The notes beneath the pieces are model-generated. The model worked only from the letters and a program-made list of their open reading frames with translations. It had not been told where the DNA came from and searched no databases. Positions 13,756 through 22,104 of a stretch of 27,853 bases of DNA are shown here, one piece after another. Every line of letters starts with the position of its first letter. Position 1 is the stretch's first letter. The position numbers were made by a program, and so were the translations under genes. Source of the stretch: JBOGXB01 sp050694215 (GTDB taxonomy: Bacteria; Actinomycetota; CADDZG01; WHSQ01). The stretch covers positions 1 to 27,853 of the forward strand of contig JBOGXB010000024.1 in NCBI GenBank assembly GCA_050694215.1. The letters run 5' to 3'.

Positions 13756-15186
13756 CTACAGCGGAACGTCGGAAAGGACCAGGACTCGCCGCTCGGTCAT
13801 CTCCTCCATCGCGTAGCGCAGGCCCTCACGGCCTGTGCCCGAGTCCTTGCTCCCCCCATAGGGCATCTGATCCGCCCGGAACGACGACACGTCGTTCACG
13901 ATCACCCCACCGACCTCCAGGTCCCGGTGGGCGAGCATTATGCGACCGACGTCGCGGGTGAAGACACCGGCTTGAAGCCCGTAGTCCGTCTCGTTGGCCA
14001 GCGCGAGCGCCTCCTCGAAGCTCCCATAGCTCTCGAGCGTTACCACCGGGCCAAAGATCTCCTGCCGGCGCACTTTCATGCCGGCGCTGGTCTTGCTCAG
14101 CACCGTGGGCGCGTAGAAGGGGTCCTCGCGCTTCCCGCCGATCAGGATGTCCGCGCCGCCCTGGACGGCCTCGTCGACCCACGACGAGACCTTCTCGAGC
14201 GAGTCGTGGTCGATAAGAGGACCGACGTCGACCTCCGGATCCAGCGGGTCGCCCGTCTTGAGCTTGCCGACCTCAGCGACCAGCTTCTCCTCGAGCTCGT
14301 CGCGCACGGTGGCCTGCGCGAACACACGCTGCACCGAGATGCACGACTGTCCCGCTTGGTAGTAACCGCCGAAGGCTATTCGCTGAGCGGCTCGGTCGAG
14401 GTCGGCGTCGTCGTGCACGATCACTCCCGCGTTCCCTCCGAGCTCGAGGGTGACCGCCTTCTTCGGGTCCGCTGCCTTGAGCTTCCAGCCCACCTGTGAG
14501 GACCCGGTGAAGGAGATCTTCTTGAACCGTTCGTCCTTGGCGAGCTTTCCCGCCCGGCTCCCCCCGATGGGCAGCACGGAGCACATCCCGGTAGGCAGGT
14601 CCGTCTCGGCGAACAGCTCGCCGAGGAGCAGCGCTCCGAGCGGCGTCTTGGTGGCGGGCTTCATCACGATCGGCGCGCCGACCGCGAGGGCCGGCGCCAT
14701 CTTATGCGCCACCAGGTTGACCGGGAAGTTGAAGGGCGAGATCGCGAGAACGGGTCCTAGGGGAAAGCGCCTGACCAAGGCGGCTCTGGACCCGAGACTC
14801 GCCTCGGTGTCCAGACGCATGATCTCGCCTTCGAAGCGGCGGCACTCCTCCGCGGCCCACCGGAAGGTGGAAACGGCGCGCGCGGCCTCGACCTTCGCCC
14901 ACTTGAGGGGCTTGCCCCCCTCGCGGGCGATCAGCTCTCCGACCTCATCGGCGCGCTCGTCGAGACGCTCCGAGATGTGCATGAGTGCCTCGGCGCGCGC
15001 GTGAGTGGGGAGCTTCCGAGCTTCCTCGAGGGAATCGGCAGCAGCCTGCACCGCGTCCTCGACATCGGCTTCTGCCGGAGAGGCGACGGTGGCGACCAGC
15101 GACCCGTCATAAGGGTTGGTGACCTCGAGCGTCTCGCCGCTCTCCTTCCAGTCGCCTGCGACGAGGTACTTCTTGACGTCTGCCAT
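13756..15186 (-). CDS. NAD(P)-dependent aldehyde dehydrogenase
   Basis: A 476-residue ALDH-superfamily enzyme that oxidises an aldehyde to the acid. Catalytic residues are N153 (SPFNFP), the general base E248 (LELGGN) and the nucleophile C282 in GQSCISVQRV. The cofactor lysine is in MKPATKTP. The PFNFP and GQSCISVQR blocks resemble the lactaldehyde/glyceraldehyde/phosphonoacetaldehyde branch more than classical succinate-semialdehyde dehydrogenase. Even so, its place behind patD and beside gabT makes succinate semialdehyde or another short omega-oxo acid a reasonable substrate by context. The ATG at 15186 has an AGGAGGGG ribosome binding site. It starts 21 nt after the patD stop and ends 2 nt before the HExxH gene, so the genes form one operon. 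Confidence 0.93.
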   Translation of the reverse strand: MADVKKYLVAGDWKESGETLEVTNPYDGSLVATVASPAEADVEDAVQAAADSLEEARKLPTHARAEALMHISERLDERADEVGELIAREGGKPLKWAKVEAARAVSTFRWAAEECRRFEGEIMRLDTEASLGSRAALVRRFPLGPVLAISPFNFPVNLVAHKMAPALAVGAPIVMKPATKTPLGALLLGELFAETDLPTGMCSVLPIGGSRAGKLAKDERFKKISFTGSSQVGWKLKAADPKKAVTLELGGNAGVIVHDDADLDRAAQRIAFGGYYQAGQSCISVQRVFAQATVRDELEEKLVAEVGKLKTGDPLDPEVDVGPLIDHDSLEKVSSWVDEAVQGGADILIGGKREDPFYAPTVLSKTSAGMKVRRQEIFGPVVTLESYGSFEEALALANETDYGLQAGVFTRDVGRIMLAHRDLEVGGVIVNDVSSFRADQMPYGGSKDSGTGREGLRYAMEEMTERRVLVLSDVPL

Positions 15187-15207
15187 GAGTCCCCTCCTGG
15201 GCGTCGT

Positions 15208-16644
15208 CTAGACGTCGATGTTCGACATCACATGCTTGATGCGTGTGTAGTCCTCGAGCCCGTACATGGATAGGTCCTTCCCATAGCCTGAGTGCTTGAA
15301 GCCACCGTGGGGCATCTCGGCTACGAGGGGGATGTGAGTGTTGATCCAGACGCACCCGAAGTCGAGCTTCCGCGCCATTCGCAGCGCGCGTCCATGGTCC
15401 TTGGTCCAGACACTCGATGCCAGGCCGTACTCGACCTCGTTAGCCCACTTCAGCGCGATCTCCTCGTCGTCGAACCGCTGAACGGTTATGACCGGCCCGA
15501 AGACCTCTCGCTGGATCATCTCGTCGGTCTGCTGGAGGTCGGCGACCACGGTCGGTTCCCAGAAGTAGCCGGGACGGTCGACCACCCGGCTGCCCCCGAT
15601 GACGACCTGAGCGTGGTCGGGCGTGCGCTCGAGGAACCCCTTTACCCGTGCCAGTTGGTTCTCATTGTTCAAAGGCCCGTAAGCAACGTCAGGGTCGCTT
15701 GGATCACCGGTCTGAGTGTTCTTGGCCTGATTGGTCACCTCGGTGAGGAAGTCGTCGTAGATGCGCGGACCGGCGATCACCCTCGTGGCCGCGGTGCAGT
15801 CCTGGCCCGCGTTGAAGTAACCGGCCATCGCGATCATCTCCGCTGCGGCCTCTGCGTCCGCATCGTCGAACACGATTACCGGCGCCTTACCTCCGAGCTC
15901 GAGATGAACCTTCTTGAGATCGTCCGACGCGGCCCTGGCCACCTCCTTGCCGGCCTGCACGCTTCCGGTCAGGGAAGCCATGTCCGGCTCGGGGTGCGAG
16001 ATCAACCGCGCACCCGTGGTTCGATCGCCACAGATCACGTTGAACACTCCGGGTGGAAGGAACTCCCCCATCACCTCGGCCATCTTCAGAGTTGTCACCG
16101 GGGTCGTCTCCGCCGGCTTGAGTACCACGGTGTTGCCGGCCGCGATCGCCGGTGCCCACTTCCAGACGGCCATCATCATGGGGTAGTTCCAAGGCGTCAC
16201 CTGCGCACAGACCCCGACCGGCTCCCGCCTGACGAAAGAGGTGTGGCCGGTCATGTATTCACCTGCCGACTTACCCTCCAGGATCCGCGCCGCCCCCGCG
16301 AGGAAGCGGATCTGGTCCACCATCGGTGGTATCTCCTCGTCCTTGGTGAGCTGCAGCGGCTTCCCTGTGTTCTCGCTCTCGAGTCCCACGAGCTCGTCGG
16401 CCCTGTCCTCGATGGCATCGGCGATCCTCAGGAGCGCCAGCTGCCGCTCGGAGGGAGTCGTCTCGCGCCACGACTCGAACGCCCTGCGGGCTGCAGCGCA
16501 CGCGGAGTCGATGTCCGCCTGCGACGAAACGGGTGCCTCCGCAAACACCTGTGCCGTTGCGGGGTTGACGAGAGAGAGAGTCTCGCCGTCGGCAGAGTCC
16601 AGGTACCGACCGTCGACGAAGTTCTGCAGTCTTCTAACGGACAT
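15208..16644 (-). CDS. patD: gamma-aminobutyraldehyde dehydrogenase-like enzyme (PatD type)
   Basis: A 478-residue ALDH predicted to oxidise 4-aminobutanal (1-pyrroline) to 4-aminobutyrate, the second step of the putrescine transaminase route. Active-site residues are N153 (TPWNYP), K176, E249 (LELGGKAP) and C283 in NAGQDCTAATRV. The QDCTA active site, the GEY-GHTS-RR-P-GV block and the ending MPHGGFKHSGYGKDLSMYGLEDYT-HVM follow E. coli PatD (YdcW) closely, as I remember that sequence. The ATG at 16644 is chosen because it starts the family N terminus and has GGGGGGC upstream; the open frame extends farther without a better start. It is the first gene after pucR. The 111-nt gap carries a candidate PucR operator at 16738-16755. 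Confidence 0.88.
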   Translation of the reverse strand: MSVRRLQNFVDGRYLDSADGETLSLVNPATAQVFAEAPVSSQADIDSACAAARRAFESWRETTPSERQLALLRIADAIEDRADELVGLESENTGKPLQLTKDEEIPPMVDQIRFLAGAARILEGKSAGEYMTGHTSFVRREPVGVCAQVTPWNYPMMMAVWKWAPAIAAGNTVVLKPAETTPVTTLKMAEVMGEFLPPGVFNVICGDRTTGARLISHPEPDMASLTGSVQAGKEVARAASDDLKKVHLELGGKAPVIVFDDADAEAAAEMIAMAGYFNAGQDCTAATRVIAGPRIYDDFLTEVTNQAKNTQTGDPSDPDVAYGPLNNENQLARVKGFLERTPDHAQVVIGGSRVVDRPGYFWEPTVVADLQQTDEMIQREVFGPVITVQRFDDEEIALKWANEVEYGLASSVWTKDHGRALRMARKLDFGCVWINTHIPLVAEMPHGGFKHSGYGKDLSMYGLEDYTRIKHVMSNIDV

Positions 16645-16737
16645 CGCGCCCCCCTTGGCCGGTTGACATTCGCATCCCTTGCGATGGTATTGGCAACGGC
16701 GGACAGTGGAACCTCCTGCGCGGCCCATCTGCTCGAT

Positions 16738-16755
16738 CCGGTTTGTACAGAGTGG
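16738..16755. promoter_or_regulatory. candidate PucR operator upstream of patD
   Basis: CCGGTTTGTACAGAGTGG is an 18-bp imperfect dyad fitting CCRSNN-TGTACA-NNSYGG. It lies directly after the pucR stop codon and 93 nt before the patD ATG. The second copy is at 18334-18351. Assignment to PucR is inferred from position only. Confidence 0.5.
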
Positions 16756-18312
16756 CTAGTCCTGGAGCAGGTCGAGTGCTCTGCACGCCAGCCACACTTC
16801 CATCCTGTCCTCCGGCGAGTTGAGATCGCGTTCGATCAGCTCTTGAGCCTGGTTGATCCGGTAGCGGAGGGTGTGCCGGTGAACCCCGAGCTCCCTCGCG
16901 CCCTCCTCCCACCGGCCCCCGCTCGAGACGAAAGCTCGGACCGACTCGACGAGATGAGAGGAGCGCTGTGCGTCGCGATCAATCAGGGGGCCGAGGATCG
17001 AGTGCACGAATCCCTCGAGCACCGGTCGGGGCTGAGAGCCCAGGAGCAACCCGTACGAGCCGAGATCGCGAGGGGAGGCGACCCTGACCTGAGAGGGCGC
17101 AGATCGCAGCGCGAGCAACGCCGTCAGGTAGGAACGCCTCAGCTCTCGCGCCGGTGCGCTCTCGCCGATCCCGATGCGCGCTGAGCTCCCTTGACCGGCC
17201 GCTATGTCTTCGAGCAGGGCCTGGGCGAGCTCTCCCGACCGTGTCTCGTCGACGACGATCGCTATCCGGCCGCCCACGACGGCCGATCGGGCGCGTCCGC
17301 TCCTGGCCCTCGCGGCCGACTCGAGGTCCACCGCCAGCTCGTAAAGACCCGCCCCCTGTCCGTCCGACGGCTGGACCACCATGACGGTGAGGTCCGTCTG
17401 CCGCCCGAAGCCGATCAGCTCGAGCCTGCGTTCCAGGAACTCACCGACGAGCTCTCCCTCGACCGCGTCTGCAAGAAGGTCGCCGGCTATCCGACGCTCC
17501 GCCTCGACGACGGCGCGCCGGGCTGCGAGAGAGAGGCCGAGGACGGTGGCACCGTGCCGCACAGCGATGCGATCCCGCGCATCGAGCCTCGAGCTCTTGC
17601 CGAGCACGAGAACGCCCTCCAGTTGCTTGCCCGCGGTCACCGCCACCGCTACGGATGATCCCTCCGCTCCCAGCGTCGAGCTCGTCACCGGCCCGCGCGT
17701 GTGGAGCACGCCCGGGGGAAGGGCCGCCCACACGTCACCCGCGGCCGGAGCTCGCGCGTTCCCAGACGAAGCCCTGGCGACGGTCTCGCCGCGGACGCCG
17801 AATAGGTAGGCCCACCCGGAGGTCAAGGCCGCCATCTCCTCGAGGAGGTCCGCCGGGCCCGCGCCGTCGGCGGCGAGATGAGAGAGCTTCTCGTGCACCT
17901 CGACGGAGAGTTGGAGCTCACCGAGTCGATCTTCCGCGAGCTTCGCTGCGATGGCTTTCGTGATCGCAATGAAAGGCACCGGGTAGGCCACCTCGAGGAC
18001 CGGGAAACCTTCGCGGTCGGCAGCTCGCACGACGGGCGCCGGCACCTCCTCGAAGCCGAACCCAACACCGAAACCCAGCCCCGCGACGTCCGCCTTCACC
18101 AGGCGCCGGATGTAGGCACGCTGATGCGCCGGGGTTCCCTTCAGGGCGATACCCGTCGTCAGCAAGAGCTCGCCACCCGACAGCCACCGCGTGGGGTCGG
18201 GAAGCTCGGAGGTATGGGCCCAACGGATCGGACGGTCCAGGCCGGATTCGCCGGCGACCGCGACGAGGCCGAGGCCGGGCAGGGCGATGAGGTCCCTCAC
18301 CGTGATAGCCAT
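16756..18312 (-). CDS. pucR: PucR-family transcriptional regulator
   Basis: A 518-residue regulator. Residues about 6-125 match the N-terminal PucR (purine-catabolism regulator) ligand-sensing domain (ITVRDLIALPGLGL-VAGESGLDRPIRWAHTSELPDP, then WLSGGELLLTTG). A middle segment of about 150-430 has the GAF/GGDEF-like character of the family. Residues about 455-515 are the C-terminal PucR-type helix-turn-helix (FVSSGGRWEEGARELGVHRH, then TLRYRINQAQEL). Despite the name, such proteins often govern amino-acid, GABA or polyamine catabolism, and the neighbours support that here. The ATG at 18312 is preceded by GGAGAG; the open frame runs 21 codons farther without a better start. It is divergent from the lysine-dehydrogenase-like gene, with an operator-like dyad overlapping its own promoter. 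Confidence 0.93.
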   Translation of the reverse strand: MAITVRDLIALPGLGLVAVAGESGLDRPIRWAHTSELPDPTRWLSGGELLLTTGIALKGTPAHQRAYIRRLVKADVAGLGFGVGFGFEEVPAPVVRAADREGFPVLEVAYPVPFIAITKAIAAKLAEDRLGELQLSVEVHEKLSHLAADGAGPADLLEEMAALTSGWAYLFGVRGETVARASSGNARAPAAGDVWAALPPGVLHTRGPVTSSTLGAEGSSVAVAVTAGKQLEGVLVLGKSSRLDARDRIAVRHGATVLGLSLAARRAVVEAERRIAGDLLADAVEGELVGEFLERRLELIGFGRQTDLTVMVVQPSDGQGAGLYELAVDLESAARARSGRARSAVVGGRIAIVVDETRSGELAQALLEDIAAGQGSSARIGIGESAPARELRRSYLTALLALRSAPSQVRVASPRDLGSYGLLLGSQPRPVLEGFVHSILGPLIDRDAQRSSHLVESVRAFVSSGGRWEEGARELGVHRHTLRYRINQAQELIERDLNSPEDRMEVWLACRALDLLQD

Positions 18313-18333
18313 CCATCTCTCCTTCGAGCTTCT

Positions 18334-18351
18334 CCAGAGTGTACAAAGCGG
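18334..18351. promoter_or_regulatory. candidate PucR operator in the divergent pucR/dehydrogenase region
   Basis: CCAGAGTGTACAAAGCGG fits the same CCRSNN-TGTACA-NNSYGG dyad as 16738-16755. It lies 21 nt before the pucR start and 61 nt before the divergent dehydrogenase start. Here it could control both directions and give autoregulation. Confidence 0.5.
18338..18343 (-). promoter_or_regulatory. possible -10 box of pucR (TACACT)
   Basis: TACACT on the - strand (18343-18338) fits TANNNT and lies inside the candidate operator. Transcription would start about 7 nt downstream, leaving a leader of roughly 20 nt that holds the GGAGAG ribosome binding site. No convincing -35 box is seen. Confidence 0.35.
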
Positions 18352-18399
18352 GAAAGGCGATACGCCTACGTGCACCTAAGGGGTCCGCGAGGCCGGTGC

Positions 18400-18405
18400 T
18401 AGCGT
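18400..18405 (+). promoter_or_regulatory. possible leaderless -10 box (TAGCGT) for the dehydrogenase-gabT-pot operon
   Basis: TAGCGT ends 7 nt before the ATG at 18413, and no Shine-Dalgarno sequence lies between. This is the leaderless arrangement and would make position 18413 the approximate transcription start of the + strand catabolic operon. Confidence 0.4.
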
Positions 18406-18412
18406 CGATTCC

Positions 18413-19588
18413 ATGCAGGCGGTGGTCCTGGGAGGAGGGGGAGCCATGGGCCGTGTGTGCGTTATGGACCTCGCCGCCTCGGGGGCCGAAGACGTGGTCG
18501 TCGCCGACCTGAACGAGCGAGCGGCCACGGAGGTCGCGGAGGCCGCTTCTTCCTCTGCAACCGTCCGGGCGGCCTCGGTCGACGTCACCGATCACGAAGC
18601 TCTCGTCGAGGTCCTCGGGCCGGCAGACGTCGTCTGCAACTGCGTCAACTACCGGCTGAACGTGCCCGTTATGCACGCGGCCGCGGCCGCGGGAACCCAC
18701 TACGTCGACCTCGGGGGGCTCTACCACGGCACCCTCGAGCAGCTTCAGCTAGCGGCCGAGGTCGAGGCGGCAGGCATCCTGGCACTGCTGGGCGTGGGGT
18801 CCACCCCCGGGACGACGAACGTGATGGCCGCGCTCGGAGCCGAGCGCCTGGATCGCATCGACGAAATCCACATCCGCTGTGGAGGATGGGACCCCCACCC
18901 GACCGAGGCGGCCCTCCCCGCCCCGTTCGCGATCGACACGATCCTCGACGAGTTCTCGCTTCCCGCGATCGCGGTGCGGGACGGACGCATAGTCGAGGTC
19001 GATCCCGCCGCCACCGAGGAGCAGTTCGACTTCCCCGAGCCCGTCGGGCGCCAGGCCGTCATGGCCGCCGTGCACTCCGAGCTCGCGACCCTCCCCGGCG
19101 CCTTCCCGGAAGCGCGCGAGATCTCGTTCAAGCTCGCCTACGGTGCGGAGATGGCCCGCCGGTACCGATTCGTGACCGAGCTCGGGCTTGCTCGCACGGA
19201 CCCGATCGAGCTTCCGGGCGGGACTCGGGTGTCGCCACGCGAGGTGCTGAAGGTGCTGGCCCTCGAGAGGCCCCAGCGGTTCTCTGGCGAGGACGTCGAG
19301 ACCCTGGTCGTCGAGATGAGGGGAGAGCGCGACGGGGCTCGGTACGAGGTACGGGTCGAGGAGACCTGTCCTCCCGCCGACTCCTACCGAGTGGGAGGCG
19401 CCGATGCCAATACCGGCATCCCCCCCTCGGTCACCGCTCAGATGGTCGCCCGCGGAGACATCGGGGTCGCCGGGGTGAAGGCTCCTGAGGAGGTGGTGCC
19501 TCCCCGCGAGTACTTCGCCGAGCTTGCCAAGCGAGGCATAGAGGTGCACATCAAGGAACGGCCGGTGGGCGTAGAGGAGGCGAGATGA
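18413..19588 (+). CDS. saccharopine dehydrogenase family oxidoreductase, lysine epsilon-dehydrogenase-like
   Basis: A 391-residue NAD(P)-dependent enzyme. The N-terminal Rossmann fold begins at once with AVVLGGGGAMG (GGGGAMG, residues 7-13) and DVVVADLNERA after strand 2. NYRLNVPVMHAAAAAGTHYVDLGG and LLGVGSTPGTTNVMA then match the catalytic-domain junction of the saccharopine dehydrogenase family. The order and spacing resemble bacterial L-lysine epsilon-dehydrogenase, which makes allysine from lysine. A carboxynorspermidine-synthase-like role in polyamine metabolism is an alternative in the same superfamily. Its stop overlaps the gabT start by 4 nt (ATGA), so it is coupled to an omega-aminotransferase. 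This favours a role in breaking down a diamine or omega-amino acid. The start lacks a ribosome binding site and is probably leaderless. Confidence 0.85.
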   Translation: MQAVVLGGGGAMGRVCVMDLAASGAEDVVVADLNERAATEVAEAASSSATVRAASVDVTDHEALVEVLGPADVVCNCVNYRLNVPVMHAAAAAGTHYVDLGGLYHGTLEQLQLAAEVEAAGILALLGVGSTPGTTNVMAALGAERLDRIDEIHIRCGGWDPHPTEAALPAPFAIDTILDEFSLPAIAVRDGRIVEVDPAATEEQFDFPEPVGRQAVMAAVHSELATLPGAFPEAREISFKLAYGAEMARRYRFVTELGLARTDPIELPGGTRVSPREVLKVLALERPQRFSGEDVETLVVEMRGERDGARYEVRVEETCPPADSYRVGGADANTGIPPSVTAQMVARGDIGVAGVKAPEEVVPPREYFAELAKRGIEVHIKERPVGVEEAR

Positions 19589-20940
19589 GCGACCGATCCA
19601 GGTATGTCGACGGCGGTTTGCCCGGGCCCAGGTCCGCCGAGCTCATCAAGCGCAGGGAGGAGGCAGTTCCGCGCGCCGTGTTCAACACGGTTCCGATATT
19701 CGTGTCCGGGGGCGAGGGAGCCCGCGTCACCGACGTCGACGGGAATCGTTATATCGACCTCGCAGGAGGGCTGGGCGTTCTCAACGTGGGCCGCGGCAAC
19801 CGGCGCGTCCTCGAGGCCGTCCGCCGGCAGACGGAGGAGTTCCTCCACGAGTGCTTCCACGTCTCGATGTACGAGGGCTACGTGGAGCTCGCGGAGGCGC
19901 TGAACCGCGTCGTCCCCGGAGATCATCCGAAGAAGACGATGCTTGCGAACTCGGGAAGCGAGGCCGTCGAGAACGCGGTCAAGATCGCTCGCTACGCGAC
20001 CGGGCGGGACGCGGTGGTCTGTTTCTCCAATGCGTTCCACGGGCGGACCTTGATGAGCCTGACGCTCACGGCCAAGTCGACGCCCTACAAGAAGGGTTTC
20101 GGTCCGTTCGCCCCCGAGGTCTACAGGCTTCCCTTTCCCTACGAGTACCGGCCGCCTTTCCCCACCGACGGACTGACCTCAGTCGGCATGGCTTGCGCGG
20201 AGCACCTCGCCGACGTCGTCGACCACGAGCTCGGAGCCGACCGCGTCGCCTGCATCGTGATCGAGCCGGTGCAGGGCGAAGGTGGCTTCGTCGTTGCACC
20301 GCAGGACTTCATGACGGCGCTCCGGGACATCTGCTCCGAGCGCGGCATCATGTTCATCGATGACGAGATCCAATCGGGCATGGGACGGACCGGCAAGATG
20401 TTCGCGATCGAGCACTACGGCGTGGTTCCCGACATCGTCACGACGGCGAAGTCGCTGGGGGCCGGGCTCCCGATCTCGGCCGTTACCGGGCCGGACGACG
20501 TGATGGACGCTCCGCACATCGGTGGCCTCGGAGGCACCTACGGCGGCAACCCCGTCGCCTGCGCCGCGGCACTGGCCGTTATCAAAGAGCTCGGAGAGAC
20601 CGACCTCCTCGACCGTGCGGACAAGCAGGGGCGCATCATCCGTGACCGCCTCGACCCACTCGTCGACGCGCTCGGCATCGTCGGCGAGGTGCGGGGGCTG
20701 GGACCCATGGTCGGCATCGAGCTGGTGGTCGACGAGCGAACCAAGGAGCCGAACAAGGTCGCGGCCGCGGCCGTCCTGAAGCGTTGCCACGACCACGGCG
20801 TGCTCATACTGAAGGCGGGCACCTACGACAACGTGGTTCGGCTCCTCGCTCCCCTCGTCATCTCGGAGGAAGACCTTCACGAGGGACTGGACGTGCTGAT
20901 GGATGCCCTCGAATGGGCCAACGGAGGGATGAAAGAGTGA
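19585..20940 (+). CDS. gabT: 4-aminobutyrate aminotransferase (class III, GabT-like)
   Basis: A 451-residue PLP-dependent class III aminotransferase, predicted to transfer the amino group of GABA (or a similar omega-amino acid) to 2-oxoglutarate, giving succinate semialdehyde and glutamate. The PLP lysine is K289 in TTAKSLGAGLP. The ring-binding aspartate and its partner are in FIDDEIQSGMGRTGK (D260, Q263). The phosphate-site NSGSEAVENAVKIAR lies at about 122-136, and IEPVQGEGG carries the gating glutamate E228. The sequence is closest in layout to actinobacterial GabT. Acetylornithine or putrescine aminotransferase activity cannot be excluded. The ATG at 19585 overlaps the upstream stop. The PotA-type gene begins 45 nt downstream. 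Confidence 0.92.
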   Translation: MSDRSRYVDGGLPGPRSAELIKRREEAVPRAVFNTVPIFVSGGEGARVTDVDGNRYIDLAGGLGVLNVGRGNRRVLEAVRRQTEEFLHECFHVSMYEGYVELAEALNRVVPGDHPKKTMLANSGSEAVENAVKIARYATGRDAVVCFSNAFHGRTLMSLTLTAKSTPYKKGFGPFAPEVYRLPFPYEYRPPFPTDGLTSVGMACAEHLADVVDHELGADRVACIVIEPVQGEGGFVVAPQDFMTALRDICSERGIMFIDDEIQSGMGRTGKMFAIEHYGVVPDIVTTAKSLGAGLPISAVTGPDDVMDAPHIGGLGGTYGGNPVACAAALAVIKELGETDLLDRADKQGRIIRDRLDPLVDALGIVGEVRGLGPMVGIELVVDERTKEPNKVAAAAVLKRCHDHGVLILKAGTYDNVVRLLAPLVISEEDLHEGLDVLMDALEWANGGMKE

Positions 20941-20985
20941 CGGAATGCTCGTAGGCACGGCTGCCGGCTAAGGGAGAGCAGAGCC

Positions 20986-22104
20986 TTGTCGGAAGTGCGC
21001 CTCCAGGACGTGACGAAACACTTCAAGGACGTCGTTGCCGTCGACGGCATGTCCTTGACGATCGCGGACGGGGAGTTCTTCTCCTTGCTCGGGCCCTCCG
21101 GATGCGGCAAGACGACAACGCTTCGGATGATCGGGGGGTTCGAGGAACCCTCCGACGGGATCATCTATCTCGCCGGCCGCGACGTGACGGACCTTCCCCC
21201 TTACAAGCGCGACGTCAACACGGTCTTCCAGTCCTATGCACTGTTCCCTCATCTCAACGTCGCCGACAACATCGCCTACGGGCTGAAGCGAAAGAAGATC
21301 GCCAGGGCGGAGATCCACACTCGCGTGCAAGAGGTGCTTCGGCTGGTGGACCTCGAGGGCCTCGGCGAGAGGCGTCAGAACCAGCTCTCGGGAGGGCAGC
21401 AGCAGCGGGTGGCCCTCGCGCGCGCCCTCGTGAACCGCCCTCAGGTCCTGCTTCTAGACGAGCCCCTGGGGGCTCTGGACCTGAAACTGCGCAAGCAGAT
21501 GCAGCTCGAGCTCAAGCGCATCCAAGCCGAGGTCGGCATCACATTCGTATACGTGACACACGACCAGGAAGAGGCAATGACCATGTCCGACCGCATCGCC
21601 GTGATGAACGACGGCCACATGGAGCAACTGGGCGAGCCTCAGAGCGTCTACGAGCTGCCGGCGACGGAGTTCGTCGCGGGCTTCCTGGGCGCGTCCAACC
21701 TCCTCGACGGAGAGATCGAGAGCGTCAACGGCCGCGAGGCCAAGGTGCGCCTCGCCGCCGGAGCAACGGTCGTGGTCCCCTCGGCGCGCCTGCCCGGTCG
21801 CTCCGGCCCGGTGCGTCTCGGCGTGCGGCCCGAGAAGCTCCACATCCAGCCGGTGGAGGGGGCGGAGAGGGACCTGGGCGGGAACACACTAGACGCGACC
21901 GTGAACGTCTCGACGTATATCGGCGTGAGCACGTCCTACGAATGCTCTACCTCGGATGGGGCGAGGGTAGTCGTCTACGTGCAGAATCTCGAGGGAGCGG
22001 CAAGCTCGATAGGGGCCGGGCAGCGCGTCCGGCTGTCGTGGGAACCGGAGCACACCTTCGCGGTGGCGAGGTCGGAGGTCGGGAAAGGAGACGGTCATGA
22101 GTGA
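20986..22104 (+). CDS. potA: polyamine ABC transporter ATP-binding protein (PotA-like)
   Basis: A 372-residue ATPase that would energise the polyamine importer from the cytoplasmic face. Walker A is GPSGCGKT (36-43), the Q-loop is VFQSYALFPHL, the ABC signature is LSGGQQQR (134-141), Walker B is LLLDEP (155-160) and the switch histidine is H192 in THDQEEA. A C-terminal TOBE-type regulatory domain covers about 235-365, including RPEKLHI and the SYE-S strands. Length and order match PotA/FbpC/CysA-type ATPases; polyamine specificity comes from the PotD-like partner. The TTG at 20986 has AAGGGAGAG upstream. The end overlaps the binding-protein gene by 8 nt. Confidence 0.94.
   Translation: MSEVRLQDVTKHFKDVVAVDGMSLTIADGEFFSLLGPSGCGKTTTLRMIGGFEEPSDGIIYLAGRDVTDLPPYKRDVNTVFQSYALFPHLNVADNIAYGLKRKKIARAEIHTRVQEVLRLVDLEGLGERRQNQLSGGQQQRVALARALVNRPQVLLLDEPLGALDLKLRKQMQLELKRIQAEVGITFVYVTHDQEEAMTMSDRIAVMNDGHMEQLGEPQSVYELPATEFVAGFLGASNLLDGEIESVNGREAKVRLAAGATVVVPSARLPGRSGPVRLGVRPEKLHIQPVEGAERDLGGNTLDATVNVSTYIGVSTSYECSTSDGARVVVYVQNLEGAASSIGAGQRVRLSWEPEHTFAVARSEVGKGDGHE

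Noticed and set aside
15292..17184. A 630-codon open frame on the + strand
   Set aside because: It lies antisense to the PatD-type dehydrogenase and pucR, which have full family motifs. The frame has no recognisable domain and is a by-product of high-GC codon bias.
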